Source: a bacterium (lineage in GTDB: Bacteria; Planctomycetota; JAFGQW01). From it: DNA of 64,000 bases. Below, in pieces: positions 7,148 through 14,656 of the stretch. Positions within the stretch are counted from its first letter, which is position 1. Each line of letters begins with the position of its first letter. A model generated the notes under the pieces. That model was not told where the DNA came from and made no database searches. It saw only the letters and a program-made list of their open reading frames with translations. The stretch spans positions 544,792 to 608,791 of the forward strand of contig JAUHXU010000004.1 of NCBI GenBank assembly GCA_030426805.1. Reading direction: 5' to 3'. A program made the translations under genes and the position numbers.

Positions 7148-8098
7148 ATGACGAAAACCGCAATCGTCTTCCCGGGCCAAGGCGCGCAGTTCCTCGGAAT
7201 GGGTCGCGACCTCGCCGAACGCTACCCCGAGGCACGCGCGGTGTTCGAGCGCGCGGACGCCGCGCTCGCCGGCGACCTCGAGCTGAGCCGCATCTGCTTC
7301 GAAGGCCCCGAAGAGCGGGTCAACGCGACCGACGTCTGCCAACCCGGCATCCTCGTCACATCGCTCGCGACGCTCGCGGTACTCGAACACCACAAGGGTC
7401 TCGACCCGGCGTCGATCACGGCGACCGCCGGGCTGAGCCTCGGCGAGTACACCGCCCTCGTGTTCGCCGGCGCGCTCGCGTTCGAGGATGCCGTGCGACT
7501 GGTCCGCAAGCGCGGCCGCTACATGCTCGACGCCTCGGAGGCGGAGCCGAGCGGCATGCTCTCCCTGATGGGTGCCGACCGCCCCCAAGCCGAAGCGATC
7601 GCCGCGGAAGCCTCGTCCGCCGGTGTCATCGCGGTTGCGAACCTGAACGCGCCGGGCCAGGTCGTCCTGTCCGGAGCGGTCGCGGCACTCGATGCCGCCG
7701 AGGTCGCCGCCAAGGCGGCGGGCATCCGCCGCGCGATCCGGCTCGTCGTGAGCGGCGCGTTCCACTCCCCGCTGATGCAGCCCGCCGCCGACCGACTCGC
7801 CGCGGATCTGGCTGCGGTCGATGTCCAGACACCACGCTGCCCGGTCTACTCGAACGTCACCGCCGAGCCGGCCGGCTCGGCCGACGAGATCCGCGACCTC
7901 CTGGCGCGCCAGGTCGTCAGCCCGGTCCGGTGGGCCGATTCGGTCGGTGCGATGCTGGCCGCCGGCACGACCCGCTTCATCGAGCCCGGCCCGAACAAGG
8001 TGCTCACCGGCCTGCTGAAGAAGATCGATCGCGACGCGACCGGCATCGCGGTGCCCGATGTCGACGCCGTCGAGGCATTCACGCTCGCGGAGGCGTGA
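7148..8098 (+). CDS. fabD: Malonyl-CoA:ACP transacylase
   Basis: 316 residues from ATG 7148, chosen over ATG 7121 because AGGAG (7136-7140) is correctly spaced and the protein then starts MTKTAIVFPGQGAQ, the family N-terminus. The nucleophile Ser97 lies in GLSLGEY, and the active-site histidine in VVSGAFHSPLM. It loads malonyl groups onto acyl carrier protein for fatty acid elongation. It lies between plsX and fabG; fabH, usually found between plsX and fabD, is missing here. Confidence 0.96.
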   Translation: MTKTAIVFPGQGAQFLGMGRDLAERYPEARAVFERADAALAGDLELSRICFEGPEERVNATDVCQPGILVTSLATLAVLEHHKGLDPASITATAGLSLGEYTALVFAGALAFEDAVRLVRKRGRYMLDASEAEPSGMLSLMGADRPQAEAIAAEASSAGVIAVANLNAPGQVVLSGAVAALDAAEVAAKAAGIRRAIRLVVSGAFHSPLMQPAADRLAADLAAVDVQTPRCPVYSNVTAEPAGSADEIRDLLARQVVSPVRWADSVGAMLAAGTTRFIEPGPNKVLTGLLKKIDRDATGIAVPDVDAVEAFTLAEA

Positions 8099-8120
8099 TC
8101 GGCCGATGGCCGCTTGCCCG

Positions 8121-8148
8121 TTGCATTCCCGCCGGAACGCTATATAAT
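8121..8148 (+). promoter_or_regulatory. Sigma70-like promoter for fabG-acpP-fabF
   Basis: TTGCAT (8121-8126), 16 bases, TATAAT (8143-8148), a perfect -10 box in a GC-rich context. Transcription would start near 8155, leaving a leader of about 124 bases before fabG. This suggests an internal promoter within the fatty acid cluster. No riboswitch fold was recognised in the leader. Confidence 0.7.
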
Positions 8149-8278
8149 TCCCGCGGCCCAATTCGAGCCAGATCGGCACAACCTGAAGCCGAACAACAAC
8201 TTACGCCAACTTCCCCGCGCGAACCGGACCTCGACGATCGAGACGTGGCGCGAGTGAGTCACGGCGCATGAGCGACGC

Positions 8279-9025
8279 ATGAACATCGACCTGACCGGCA
8301 GAACCGCGATCGTCACGGGTGGCGCCCGTGGCATCGGCCGTGCGATCACCCTCGGCCTCGCCGAACTCGGCGCCGACATCGGCGTGATCGCGCGCAACGA
8401 AGAGGCCGGGCATGCGGTGGTCGATCAGGTGCGCGCGCTCGGTCGCCGCGCGGAGTTCCGCCGCTGCGACGTGGCCGACGCCGACGAGGCGAAGACCGCC
8501 GTCGATGAGTTGCGCACCGCGCTCGGTGGCGTGTCGATCGTCGTGAACAACGCCGGTATCACGCGCGACGGCCTGCTGCTCCGGATGAAGGACGACGACT
8601 GGACGTCGGTCGTGGACGTCAACCTCCGCGGCGCGTTCAACGTCACCCGCGCAGCGTGCAAATACATCATGAAATCGCAAAACGGGCGAATTATAAACAT
8701 CACGTCCGTCGTGGGCTTGATCGGCAACCCGGGCCAGGCGAACTACGCCGCATCCAAGGGCGGCCTGGTCGGGTTCACGAAAGCCGTCGCGAAGGAACTC
8801 GCGCCGCGGGGCGTCACGGTCAACGCCGTGGCCCCCGGCTACATCGAGACCGACATGACGGCGGCGATCGACGACAAGGCACGAGAGAATCTCACGAAGG
8901 CAATTCCGGCCGGACGGTACGGCCAACCCGAGGACGTCGCGAACGCGGTCGCGTTTCTCGCGAGCGACCTCGCGTCTTACATTACGGGCCATGTCCTGAC
9001 CGTGTCCGGCGGGATGGCGATGTGA
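8279..9025 (+). CDS. fabG: 3-oxoacyl-[acyl-carrier-protein] reductase
   Basis: 248 residues, the standard FabG length. NADP(H)-binding motif TGGARGIGRA is at 13-22, NNAG at 90-93, and the catalytic tetrad is Asn115, Ser143, Tyr156 and Lys160 (YAASK). Ends HVLTVSGGMAM, typical of FabG. It performs the first reduction of the elongation cycle. A short-chain dehydrogenase of other function is possible in principle, but the fabD-fabG-acpP-fabF order settles it. Confidence 0.95.
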   Translation: MNIDLTGRTAIVTGGARGIGRAITLGLAELGADIGVIARNEEAGHAVVDQVRALGRRAEFRRCDVADADEAKTAVDELRTALGGVSIVVNNAGITRDGLLLRMKDDDWTSVVDVNLRGAFNVTRAACKYIMKSQNGRIINITSVVGLIGNPGQANYAASKGGLVGFTKAVAKELAPRGVTVNAVAPGYIETDMTAAIDDKARENLTKAIPAGRYGQPEDVANAVAFLASDLASYITGHVLTVSGGMAM

Positions 9026-9073
9026 GGGACCGCCCCACATCGCCGGGCGCCCATGCTTGAGGAGGAACGACTG

Positions 9074-9316
9074 GTGAGTGAAGAGAAATCGACCCGGGAT
9101 CGCGTGATCGACATCGTCTGCGAGCAGATGGGCACGACGCGCGACAAGATCAGCGACGACACGAGCTTCGTCTCGGACCTCGGCGCCGATTCGCTCGACA
9201 CCGTCGAACTCGTGATGGAGTTCGAGGACGAGTTCGATCTCAACATCCCCGACGAAGAGGCGGAGAAGATCCAGACCGTCGGCGATGCGATCAAGTACAT
9301 CGAGGCGAACGGCTGA
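9074..9316 (+). CDS. acpP: Acyl carrier protein
   Basis: 80 residues from GTG 9074, placed 8 bases after a strong AGGAGG. The ATG at 9053 in the same frame lies upstream of this ribosome site and is unlikely to be the start. The phosphopantetheine attachment site is Ser40 in DLGADSLDTVEL. The protein is short, acidic and helical (FEDEFDLNIPDEEAEK). It carries growing acyl chains in fatty acid and phospholipid synthesis. fabF follows 66 bases downstream. Confidence 0.96.
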   Translation: MSEEKSTRDRVIDIVCEQMGTTRDKISDDTSFVSDLGADSLDTVELVMEFEDEFDLNIPDEEAEKIQTVGDAIKYIEANG

Positions 9317-9382
9317 TCGGAACGTAGTCGACGCGCGTCGACCGCCGTACCCGCACCGATCCCGCTGGCGAGGAGGTCTCCG

Positions 9383-10639
9383 ATGAGTAGTGCACCGCAA
9401 CGCCGTCGCGCGGTCGTAACCGGACTCGGTATGTTGACCGCGTTGGGCCACGACCGCGAAACTTGCTGGAGCAACCTGCTCGAGGGCAAGAGCGGCGTCG
9501 GCCCGATCGACTCGTTCGACGTCTCGGAGTTCCCGGTGCGCTTCGCCGCGACCGTGCGTGACTTCGATCCGACGAAGCTCCTCAGCAAGCCCGAGGCGCG
9601 CAAGAGCGACCCGTTCGTTCAGTACGGCATCTGGGCGACCGACGAGGCGTTGCGCCAAGCCGGGCTCCACGGCGAGGTCCCCGACCCCGACCGCACCGGC
9701 GTGATCATCGGCACCGGCATCGGCGGCATCGTCGAGATCGAAGACCAGCACACCAAGCTGGTCAAGCGCGGCCCCGGCCGCATCAGCCCGTTCCTCGTGC
9801 CGAAGATGATGGCCAACGCGGTGACCGGCCAGGTGTCGATCCGCTACGGCCTGCGCGGACCGAACTACGCGGTGTCGTCGGCCTGCGCGTCGGGCTCCCA
9901 CGCGATCGGGCTCGCGCTGCGGACGATTCAGTACGGCGACGCCGACGTCGTCGTCACCGGCGGGACCGAATCGGCCACGGGCCCCCTCGGGCTCGCGGGC
10001 TTCTGCGCCGCCAAGGCGCTCAGCACTCGCAACGACGATCCGCAGCGGGCGAGCCGCCCGTTCGATCGCGATCGCGACGGCTTCGTGATGGGCGACGGCG
10101 CCGGCATCCTGATCCTCGAGGAACTCGAGCACGCGAAGAAGCGCGGTGCCGAGATCATCTGCGAGGTCGTCGGATTCGGTCAGACGGGCGACGCCTACCA
10201 CATCACCGCCCCACGCGAAGACGGCGTCGGCGGTCGCAAGGCGATGACGCTCGCGATGCAGGACGCCGCCCTGAACCCCGACGACGTGACCTACATCAAC
10301 GCCCACGGGACGTCGACCCCCTACAACGACGCGATCGAGACGCGGGCGATCAAGGCGGCGCTCGGCGATGCGGCGAACCAGATCTGCATCAGCTCGTCGA
10401 AGTCGATGATCGGCCACCTGCTCGGTGCGTCGGGCGGCGCCGAGGGCGTCGTGTGCGCGATGTCGATCCAGCAGAACACCGTCCACCCGACGATCAATCT
10501 CGACAACCCCGATCCCGAGTGCGACCTCGACTACGTCCCGCACACCGCGCGCGACTGCCGGATCGATGCGTGCCTGTCGAACTCGCTCGGATTCGGAGGC
10601 CACAACGTCACGGTCGCGTTCCGGCGCTACACGGACTGA
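9383..10639 (+). CDS. fabF: 3-oxoacyl-[acyl-carrier-protein] synthase II
   Basis: 418 residues after a good GAGGAGG site. Catalytic Cys168 lies in SSACASGSH. The two catalytic histidines are in NAHGTSTPYND and IGHLLGASGG, the C-H-H arrangement of KAS I/II enzymes. The C-terminus SLGFGGHNVTVAF is characteristic of FabF. It condenses malonyl-ACP with acyl-ACP. It ends the fatty acid cluster and is convergent with prkA, with only 9 bases between stops. Confidence 0.96.
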   Translation: MSSAPQRRRAVVTGLGMLTALGHDRETCWSNLLEGKSGVGPIDSFDVSEFPVRFAATVRDFDPTKLLSKPEARKSDPFVQYGIWATDEALRQAGLHGEVPDPDRTGVIIGTGIGGIVEIEDQHTKLVKRGPGRISPFLVPKMMANAVTGQVSIRYGLRGPNYAVSSACASGSHAIGLALRTIQYGDADVVVTGGTESATGPLGLAGFCAAKALSTRNDDPQRASRPFDRDRDGFVMGDGAGILILEELEHAKKRGAEIICEVVGFGQTGDAYHITAPREDGVGGRKAMTLAMQDAALNPDDVTYINAHGTSTPYNDAIETRAIKAALGDAANQICISSSKSMIGHLLGASGGAEGVVCAMSIQQNTVHPTINLDNPDPECDLDYVPHTARDCRIDACLSNSLGFGGHNVTVAFRRYTD

Positions 10640-10648
10640 CGCGACGAT

Positions 10649-12880
10649 TCAGCGGTCGAGGCGTCGGTGCTTGCGCACGAACAGGATGACCTCCCGTAGC
10701 GCTTCCTCCGGGTAGCCGTACGTCTCGCGCATGTTGCGCATCGTGCGTTCCGCGCGGGCGCGGAGCTTCGCGTCGCTCGGTGGCGCGTCCTCCCACTCGA
10801 TCAGCGCCTGCTCGACACGCTCGATCTGATCGCGGCGCTTCGAGAAGAAGTCTTGGCGGAGCGCGCCGAAGATGTCCGGGAACAGCTCGCGGTAGACCAC
10901 CGGTGCATCGGGGTTGTCCACGCGGAACGCGCCGATGCGCGCGACCAGGTTCTTCCGGAAGACCTCCGCGGGCTCGTGGATGTCCAGGAGTCGCTCGACG
11001 GCCCCCATCGTGTCTTCGCTCGCGGGCAGCGCCCGCCCCGTCCGCTCGTCCAGCACCGTCTCCCCGCGGGTGAATGCGATCACGTGGCTGAAGTAGCCGG
11101 TGCACTGCCGCTCGTACTCCCCCTCGTCGATCAGCTCCATCGCACCTTCGAGTTCGGCCGTGACCCACGCGTGGTACTCGTCGCGCACGACCCCGATGAA
11201 CCCCTCGTTGTCGTTGTAGGTGCCGTTCGGCTCGAGCTGGAGGAAGTCGTAGACGTGCTTCTCGAGGACGAACTCCTCGAGCGTCGCGAGCACCGCCAGC
11301 GGGCTGAGGCACGGGTGATCGCTGCGGTGCGACGCGTCGTGCAAGATCCCGCGCACCTCGCGCGGCGACGCACCGAAGCGCCCCTCGTAGTAGACGGCAT
11401 CGCGGAACTCCCGGCGCAGCCGCGGCAGGACGCGACGGAGTCGCTTGCGCCCCTCGTCGTTCAGCCACGCGGGCGCTTCGCCGGTATCGTAGAGCTTCGC
11501 CTTTTCCAGCGGCGTCAGTTTCTCGATCGTCGGCGCGACGTCATCCGGGTACGACTGGTGATGCGGTTTCTGCAGTCGCGTGAGGATCGCCCAGAGCGCG
11601 GCGACCCGCGCGGTGTGCGGCGCGACCGGTTTGCGCCGGCCGATCGCCGCGGTGACCCCGTCGTAGATCCGCAGTTCGTCGGCGAGTCGCAGCAGGTACG
11701 GCACCTGCACGAGCTCCATCCGCGCCTTGAAGCTCGTGAAGTCGATCGACTTCTTGAATGCGTCGAGGTGGTTCTCGTTCGTCGAACCGAGGAAGACGAG
11801 ATCGAGGTGCAGCAGCAGCGACCCGAGGCTCACGGTCCCGGTCTCGACCGTTTGCAGCAAGTACTTGTTCATGTCGACCGGTCGCTTGAGGAAGTCGCCG
11901 AACTCGACGAGCCCCCGATTCGCGTCGACGAGATCGCCGCCCGGTTCGATGAGCCCCAGGTTGTGCAGTGCCGGCGGCAGGTAGTCGGTGCTTCGGTCGG
12001 CCGTGACCTGTCGTGCGGTCGCATCGACGTGCAATTGCGGATCGATCGTCACCGCCCCGCACCGGAAGCGTCGCGACACGAAGAACCGCTCGACTTGCAC
12101 GTGGGCCATCACGCGCCGCCAGTCACCGTGGTAGGACGCGAGCAGCCCCTCGTAGATCGCCTTGGACTTCGGGCTGAGGTCCCCGTCGAGCACGCGCGGG
12201 TTCCGCAACCGGCCGGCCGCGCCCGCCGGCAACGCATCCGTGACGCGGTCGACGAACGCGCGCCGCTCGTCGGGCGGCACGAGGAAGAACGGCGGGTCGC
12301 GCAACTCACACGGGAGTCGGGCCGCCAGGTCCTCGGGCGGCAAGAACGCGAACGTCTCGGGCGCAGATCCCTCGGTGCGCCCCCCGGCGAACCCGAGGCG
12401 CTGCTCGTCGTGACTCTGCGGCCGCGGGAAGACCCAGTAGAAACGGTAGAGCGCCCCGGCGTCGGTCTGCGAGTAGCGCTCCATTGCGAGCGCGATGAGC
12501 TGTGCGATCGTCGACTTCGCCGACCCGTTCGGCCCGTGCAGCAGCAGGAGCTTGTCGACCCGACCGCTCTCGGCGAACGACGCGAGCTCGCGGTAGATCG
12601 CGGCCTGCACGTCCTCGTGACCGGCGAGGAACGGGCCGTCTTCGACCCCGTCGAACAGTCGGAATCGCTCGACCGTCCGCCCGCCACAGGTGCGCGACTC
12701 GCGGCCGAAGTGGTCGAACGCGTCCACGACGTATTGCGCGGCGGTGCGGAGGTGGCTCGCCGGGTCGGTCGCGACCGCGTCGATGTACTCCTCGAACGAG
12801 AGGATCCGACGAACACTCGCAAAGTCGTCCGTCACCCGACGTTGCACGTCGTCGAGGATGCGACCGGCGTCTTCGGTCAT
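10649..12880 (-). CDS. prkA: PrkA-family serine protein kinase (AAA-type)
   Basis: 743 residues, somewhat longer than E. coli YeaG and Bacillus PrkA (about 630-645). The N-terminal PrkA AAA domain has Walker A GPNGSAKST (116-124). The family-typical stretch LGSTNENHLDAFKKS follows, and the C-terminal PrkA kinase-like domain contains KHVYDFLQLEPNGTYNDNEGF and GYPEEALREVILFVRKHR. Family members phosphorylate proteins in starvation or stationary phase and sporulation. They usually sit next to a YeaH-like and SpoVR/YcgB-like gene; none is adjacent here. Its convergence with fabF looks incidental. Confidence 0.9.
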   Translation of the reverse strand: MTEDAGRILDDVQRRVTDDFASVRRILSFEEYIDAVATDPASHLRTAAQYVVDAFDHFGRESRTCGGRTVERFRLFDGVEDGPFLAGHEDVQAAIYRELASFAESGRVDKLLLLHGPNGSAKSTIAQLIALAMERYSQTDAGALYRFYWVFPRPQSHDEQRLGFAGGRTEGSAPETFAFLPPEDLAARLPCELRDPPFFLVPPDERRAFVDRVTDALPAGAAGRLRNPRVLDGDLSPKSKAIYEGLLASYHGDWRRVMAHVQVERFFVSRRFRCGAVTIDPQLHVDATARQVTADRSTDYLPPALHNLGLIEPGGDLVDANRGLVEFGDFLKRPVDMNKYLLQTVETGTVSLGSLLLHLDLVFLGSTNENHLDAFKKSIDFTSFKARMELVQVPYLLRLADELRIYDGVTAAIGRRKPVAPHTARVAALWAILTRLQKPHHQSYPDDVAPTIEKLTPLEKAKLYDTGEAPAWLNDEGRKRLRRVLPRLRREFRDAVYYEGRFGASPREVRGILHDASHRSDHPCLSPLAVLATLEEFVLEKHVYDFLQLEPNGTYNDNEGFIGVVRDEYHAWVTAELEGAMELIDEGEYERQCTGYFSHVIAFTRGETVLDERTGRALPASEDTMGAVERLLDIHEPAEVFRKNLVARIGAFRVDNPDAPVVYRELFPDIFGALRQDFFSKRRDQIERVEQALIEWEDAPPSDAKLRARAERTMRNMRETYGYPEEALREVILFVRKHRRLDR

Positions 12881-12953
12881 CGCGCGCCTCCCCTCGGCCG
12901 GGCGGCGCCTCGCCGCCCCTCCCGGATCTATCGGCGATCGCGGTGCTCGCGCC

Positions 12954-14378
12954 TCACCGCTTCTCTTCCAACAGCCGCTTGCCGTTCTTGCGCCACCACT
13001 GCTTCCACTTGGTCGACGAGATCCCGAACCGCTGCCCGGTCACGCGCCGCAGGGCGTCTGCCGCGTGCTGCCGGTAGTCGGTCGCCTCGAGCGCGCGGAT
13101 CAGCGTCGGCACGGCGATCGGCCCGAGCGCCTGGAACGCGCGAATCGCCAACGGCTTCTCGTCGTCGAAGCGCTTGCGGTGCAGGAACGAGACGAGCACG
13201 GTCGCCGCCTCCTCGTGGCCGCAGGCGCCCAGCGCGGTGATCGCCTCGGCGCGAATCGAGGGCCGGTCGTCGATCAGGCGAGCGATCGCCGGCACGCCGC
13301 GTCCCTCGGGCATCGCCTTGGCGACATCGAGGAGCACGCGCTGCGCACCGAGGACCTTCTCCTTCGCGAACGCACGCAGCGACTTGCCGGCCTCGTCGTG
13401 GTCGACGGCGCCGAGGAGTCGCATCGCCTGCTTGCGCATCTCGACGTCGTCGAGTCGACTCCACCGCGAGAGTGCGCGCGCGACGTGCCGATCGGCGACC
13501 CGGCGGACCGCCTCGTCGAGCGCCGCACGCACGGCCGGCTCCTTCTCGACGCGCAACCGGTCGACGAGGAAGCCGCCCAGCCAACTCGCCTTCTGGTGGC
13601 CGAGCGTTCGAGCCGCGGTGACGCGCTCGTCGACCTCCCCACGGATCAACGTGGTTCGCACGGTCTTGAGCGTCTCCGCGTCGAGCGGTTCGTCGGTGGA
13701 CGGTGCCGGATCCGGCTTCGACGGCCCCTGCGCAGCGGGCCCGGGGCCTGTGGATCCAGGGTCTCCGGGGTCTGTTGATCCAGGGCCCGGGGTCGGCTCC
13801 GGCACGCTCGACCCGTCGGAGACCTCGTCCCACAACGCATTGAGGCGCTCGACGATCGCCCGCTCTTCGGGCTCGCCGCGCAAGGCCTCGAGCGCGGCAG
13901 CAAAGCGCTGTGCGATACCGAGGCGATCCCGTGGCTGCTCCTTCGCGAAGCGCTCCGCCTCGCGCAGCAGCTGCACGCCTCGCGTGCGTGCGGCACGGCG
14001 TGGCGTCGCGCCCGGGTCGAGCCCACGCTTGCGCAGCAGGAACTCGGTCCACTTCACGAGGTGTCCGAGGTGCAACGCCGCGCGTTGTGCCGCCGCGCGT
14101 GTCTTCGGGTCACGGTACAACGGTGCGAGGTCGGCGCGCAGCTTCGTCAACGCGACGTGCGCCGTCTCCAAGCGTGCCCGCGCTTTCGACGGGTCGGACT
14201 CGATGCGGTCGAGCGGCGCGAGGATCGCTTCCAATCGCTCGCCGATCGTCGCGAGTGCGTCGTCTTGCGCAACCGCCGTTGCGCTCGGGAGAAACCCGGT
14301 GGCGAGTAACGCGATCGCCGCGACTACCAATGCGACGCTTGCGCTAGTTCGTGATGCTGTATGACACATCGCGTGCAT
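12954..14378 (-). CDS. Secreted HEAT-repeat protein
   Basis: 474 residues from ATG 14378 (the open frame extends further up, but that part lacks signal-peptide character). The N-terminus holds a hydrophobic signal (SVALVVAAIALLATGFLPSATAVAQ). Residues roughly 60-200 are helical and may contain a coiled coil. A Pro/Gly/Ser/Thr-rich linker with short repeats (GSTDPGDPGSTGPG) follows. The C-terminal half carries HEAT-like repeats (for example EAITALGACGHEEAATVLVSFL, IRAFQALGPIAVPTLIRALEA). It probably acts as a periplasmic protein-binding scaffold. No catalytic motif was seen. Confidence 0.75.
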   Translation of the reverse strand: MHAMCHTASRTSASVALVVAAIALLATGFLPSATAVAQDDALATIGERLEAILAPLDRIESDPSKARARLETAHVALTKLRADLAPLYRDPKTRAAAQRAALHLGHLVKWTEFLLRKRGLDPGATPRRAARTRGVQLLREAERFAKEQPRDRLGIAQRFAAALEALRGEPEERAIVERLNALWDEVSDGSSVPEPTPGPGSTDPGDPGSTGPGPAAQGPSKPDPAPSTDEPLDAETLKTVRTTLIRGEVDERVTAARTLGHQKASWLGGFLVDRLRVEKEPAVRAALDEAVRRVADRHVARALSRWSRLDDVEMRKQAMRLLGAVDHDEAGKSLRAFAKEKVLGAQRVLLDVAKAMPEGRGVPAIARLIDDRPSIRAEAITALGACGHEEAATVLVSFLHRKRFDDEKPLAIRAFQALGPIAVPTLIRALEATDYRQHAADALRRVTGQRFGISSTKWKQWWRKNGKRLLEEKR

Positions 14379-14406
14379 CGTTCTGAGACGCGCGGTCGGT
14401 ACAAAA

Positions 14407-14474
14407 AAACAAAGAACCCGAGTATAGAGAGGGCGGTTGGGGAGGGAATTTTCTCTAACTCTGGTTCTTTGTTT
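14407..14474 (-). terminator. Large inverted repeat with following T-run (terminator or attenuator)
   Basis: AAACAAAGAACC (14407-14418) and GGTTCTTTGTTT (14463-14474) are perfect 12-base inverted copies 44 bases apart. Read on the minus strand the second arm is followed by a run of seven T. It lies between two minus-strand genes in an AT-rich 278-base gap (14379-14656). A -10-like TATACT is inside the loop on the minus strand. It may end the upstream transcript or attenuate the HEAT-repeat gene. Confidence 0.5.
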
Positions 14475-14656
14475 GTTCAACAAAGCATTCAGGTGCTTCA
14501 AAAGTAACAAAGCGGAGGGTGAAATCAAGGCCTCTCGGGAAGATTTTCGCGCGGCCGAAGGCCGCTCGGTCGGCGGCCCGAGCGGCGGCCGACCGGCCGC
14601 CGGGACCGGAGCTGGGTTGGTCACCCTATCTCCCTCCAAAATACGGCGTTGTGACG

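Noticed and set aside
10853..13240. 795-codon plus-strand open frame
   Set aside because: Antisense to the PrkA-type kinase, whose Walker motif and family blocks are clear.
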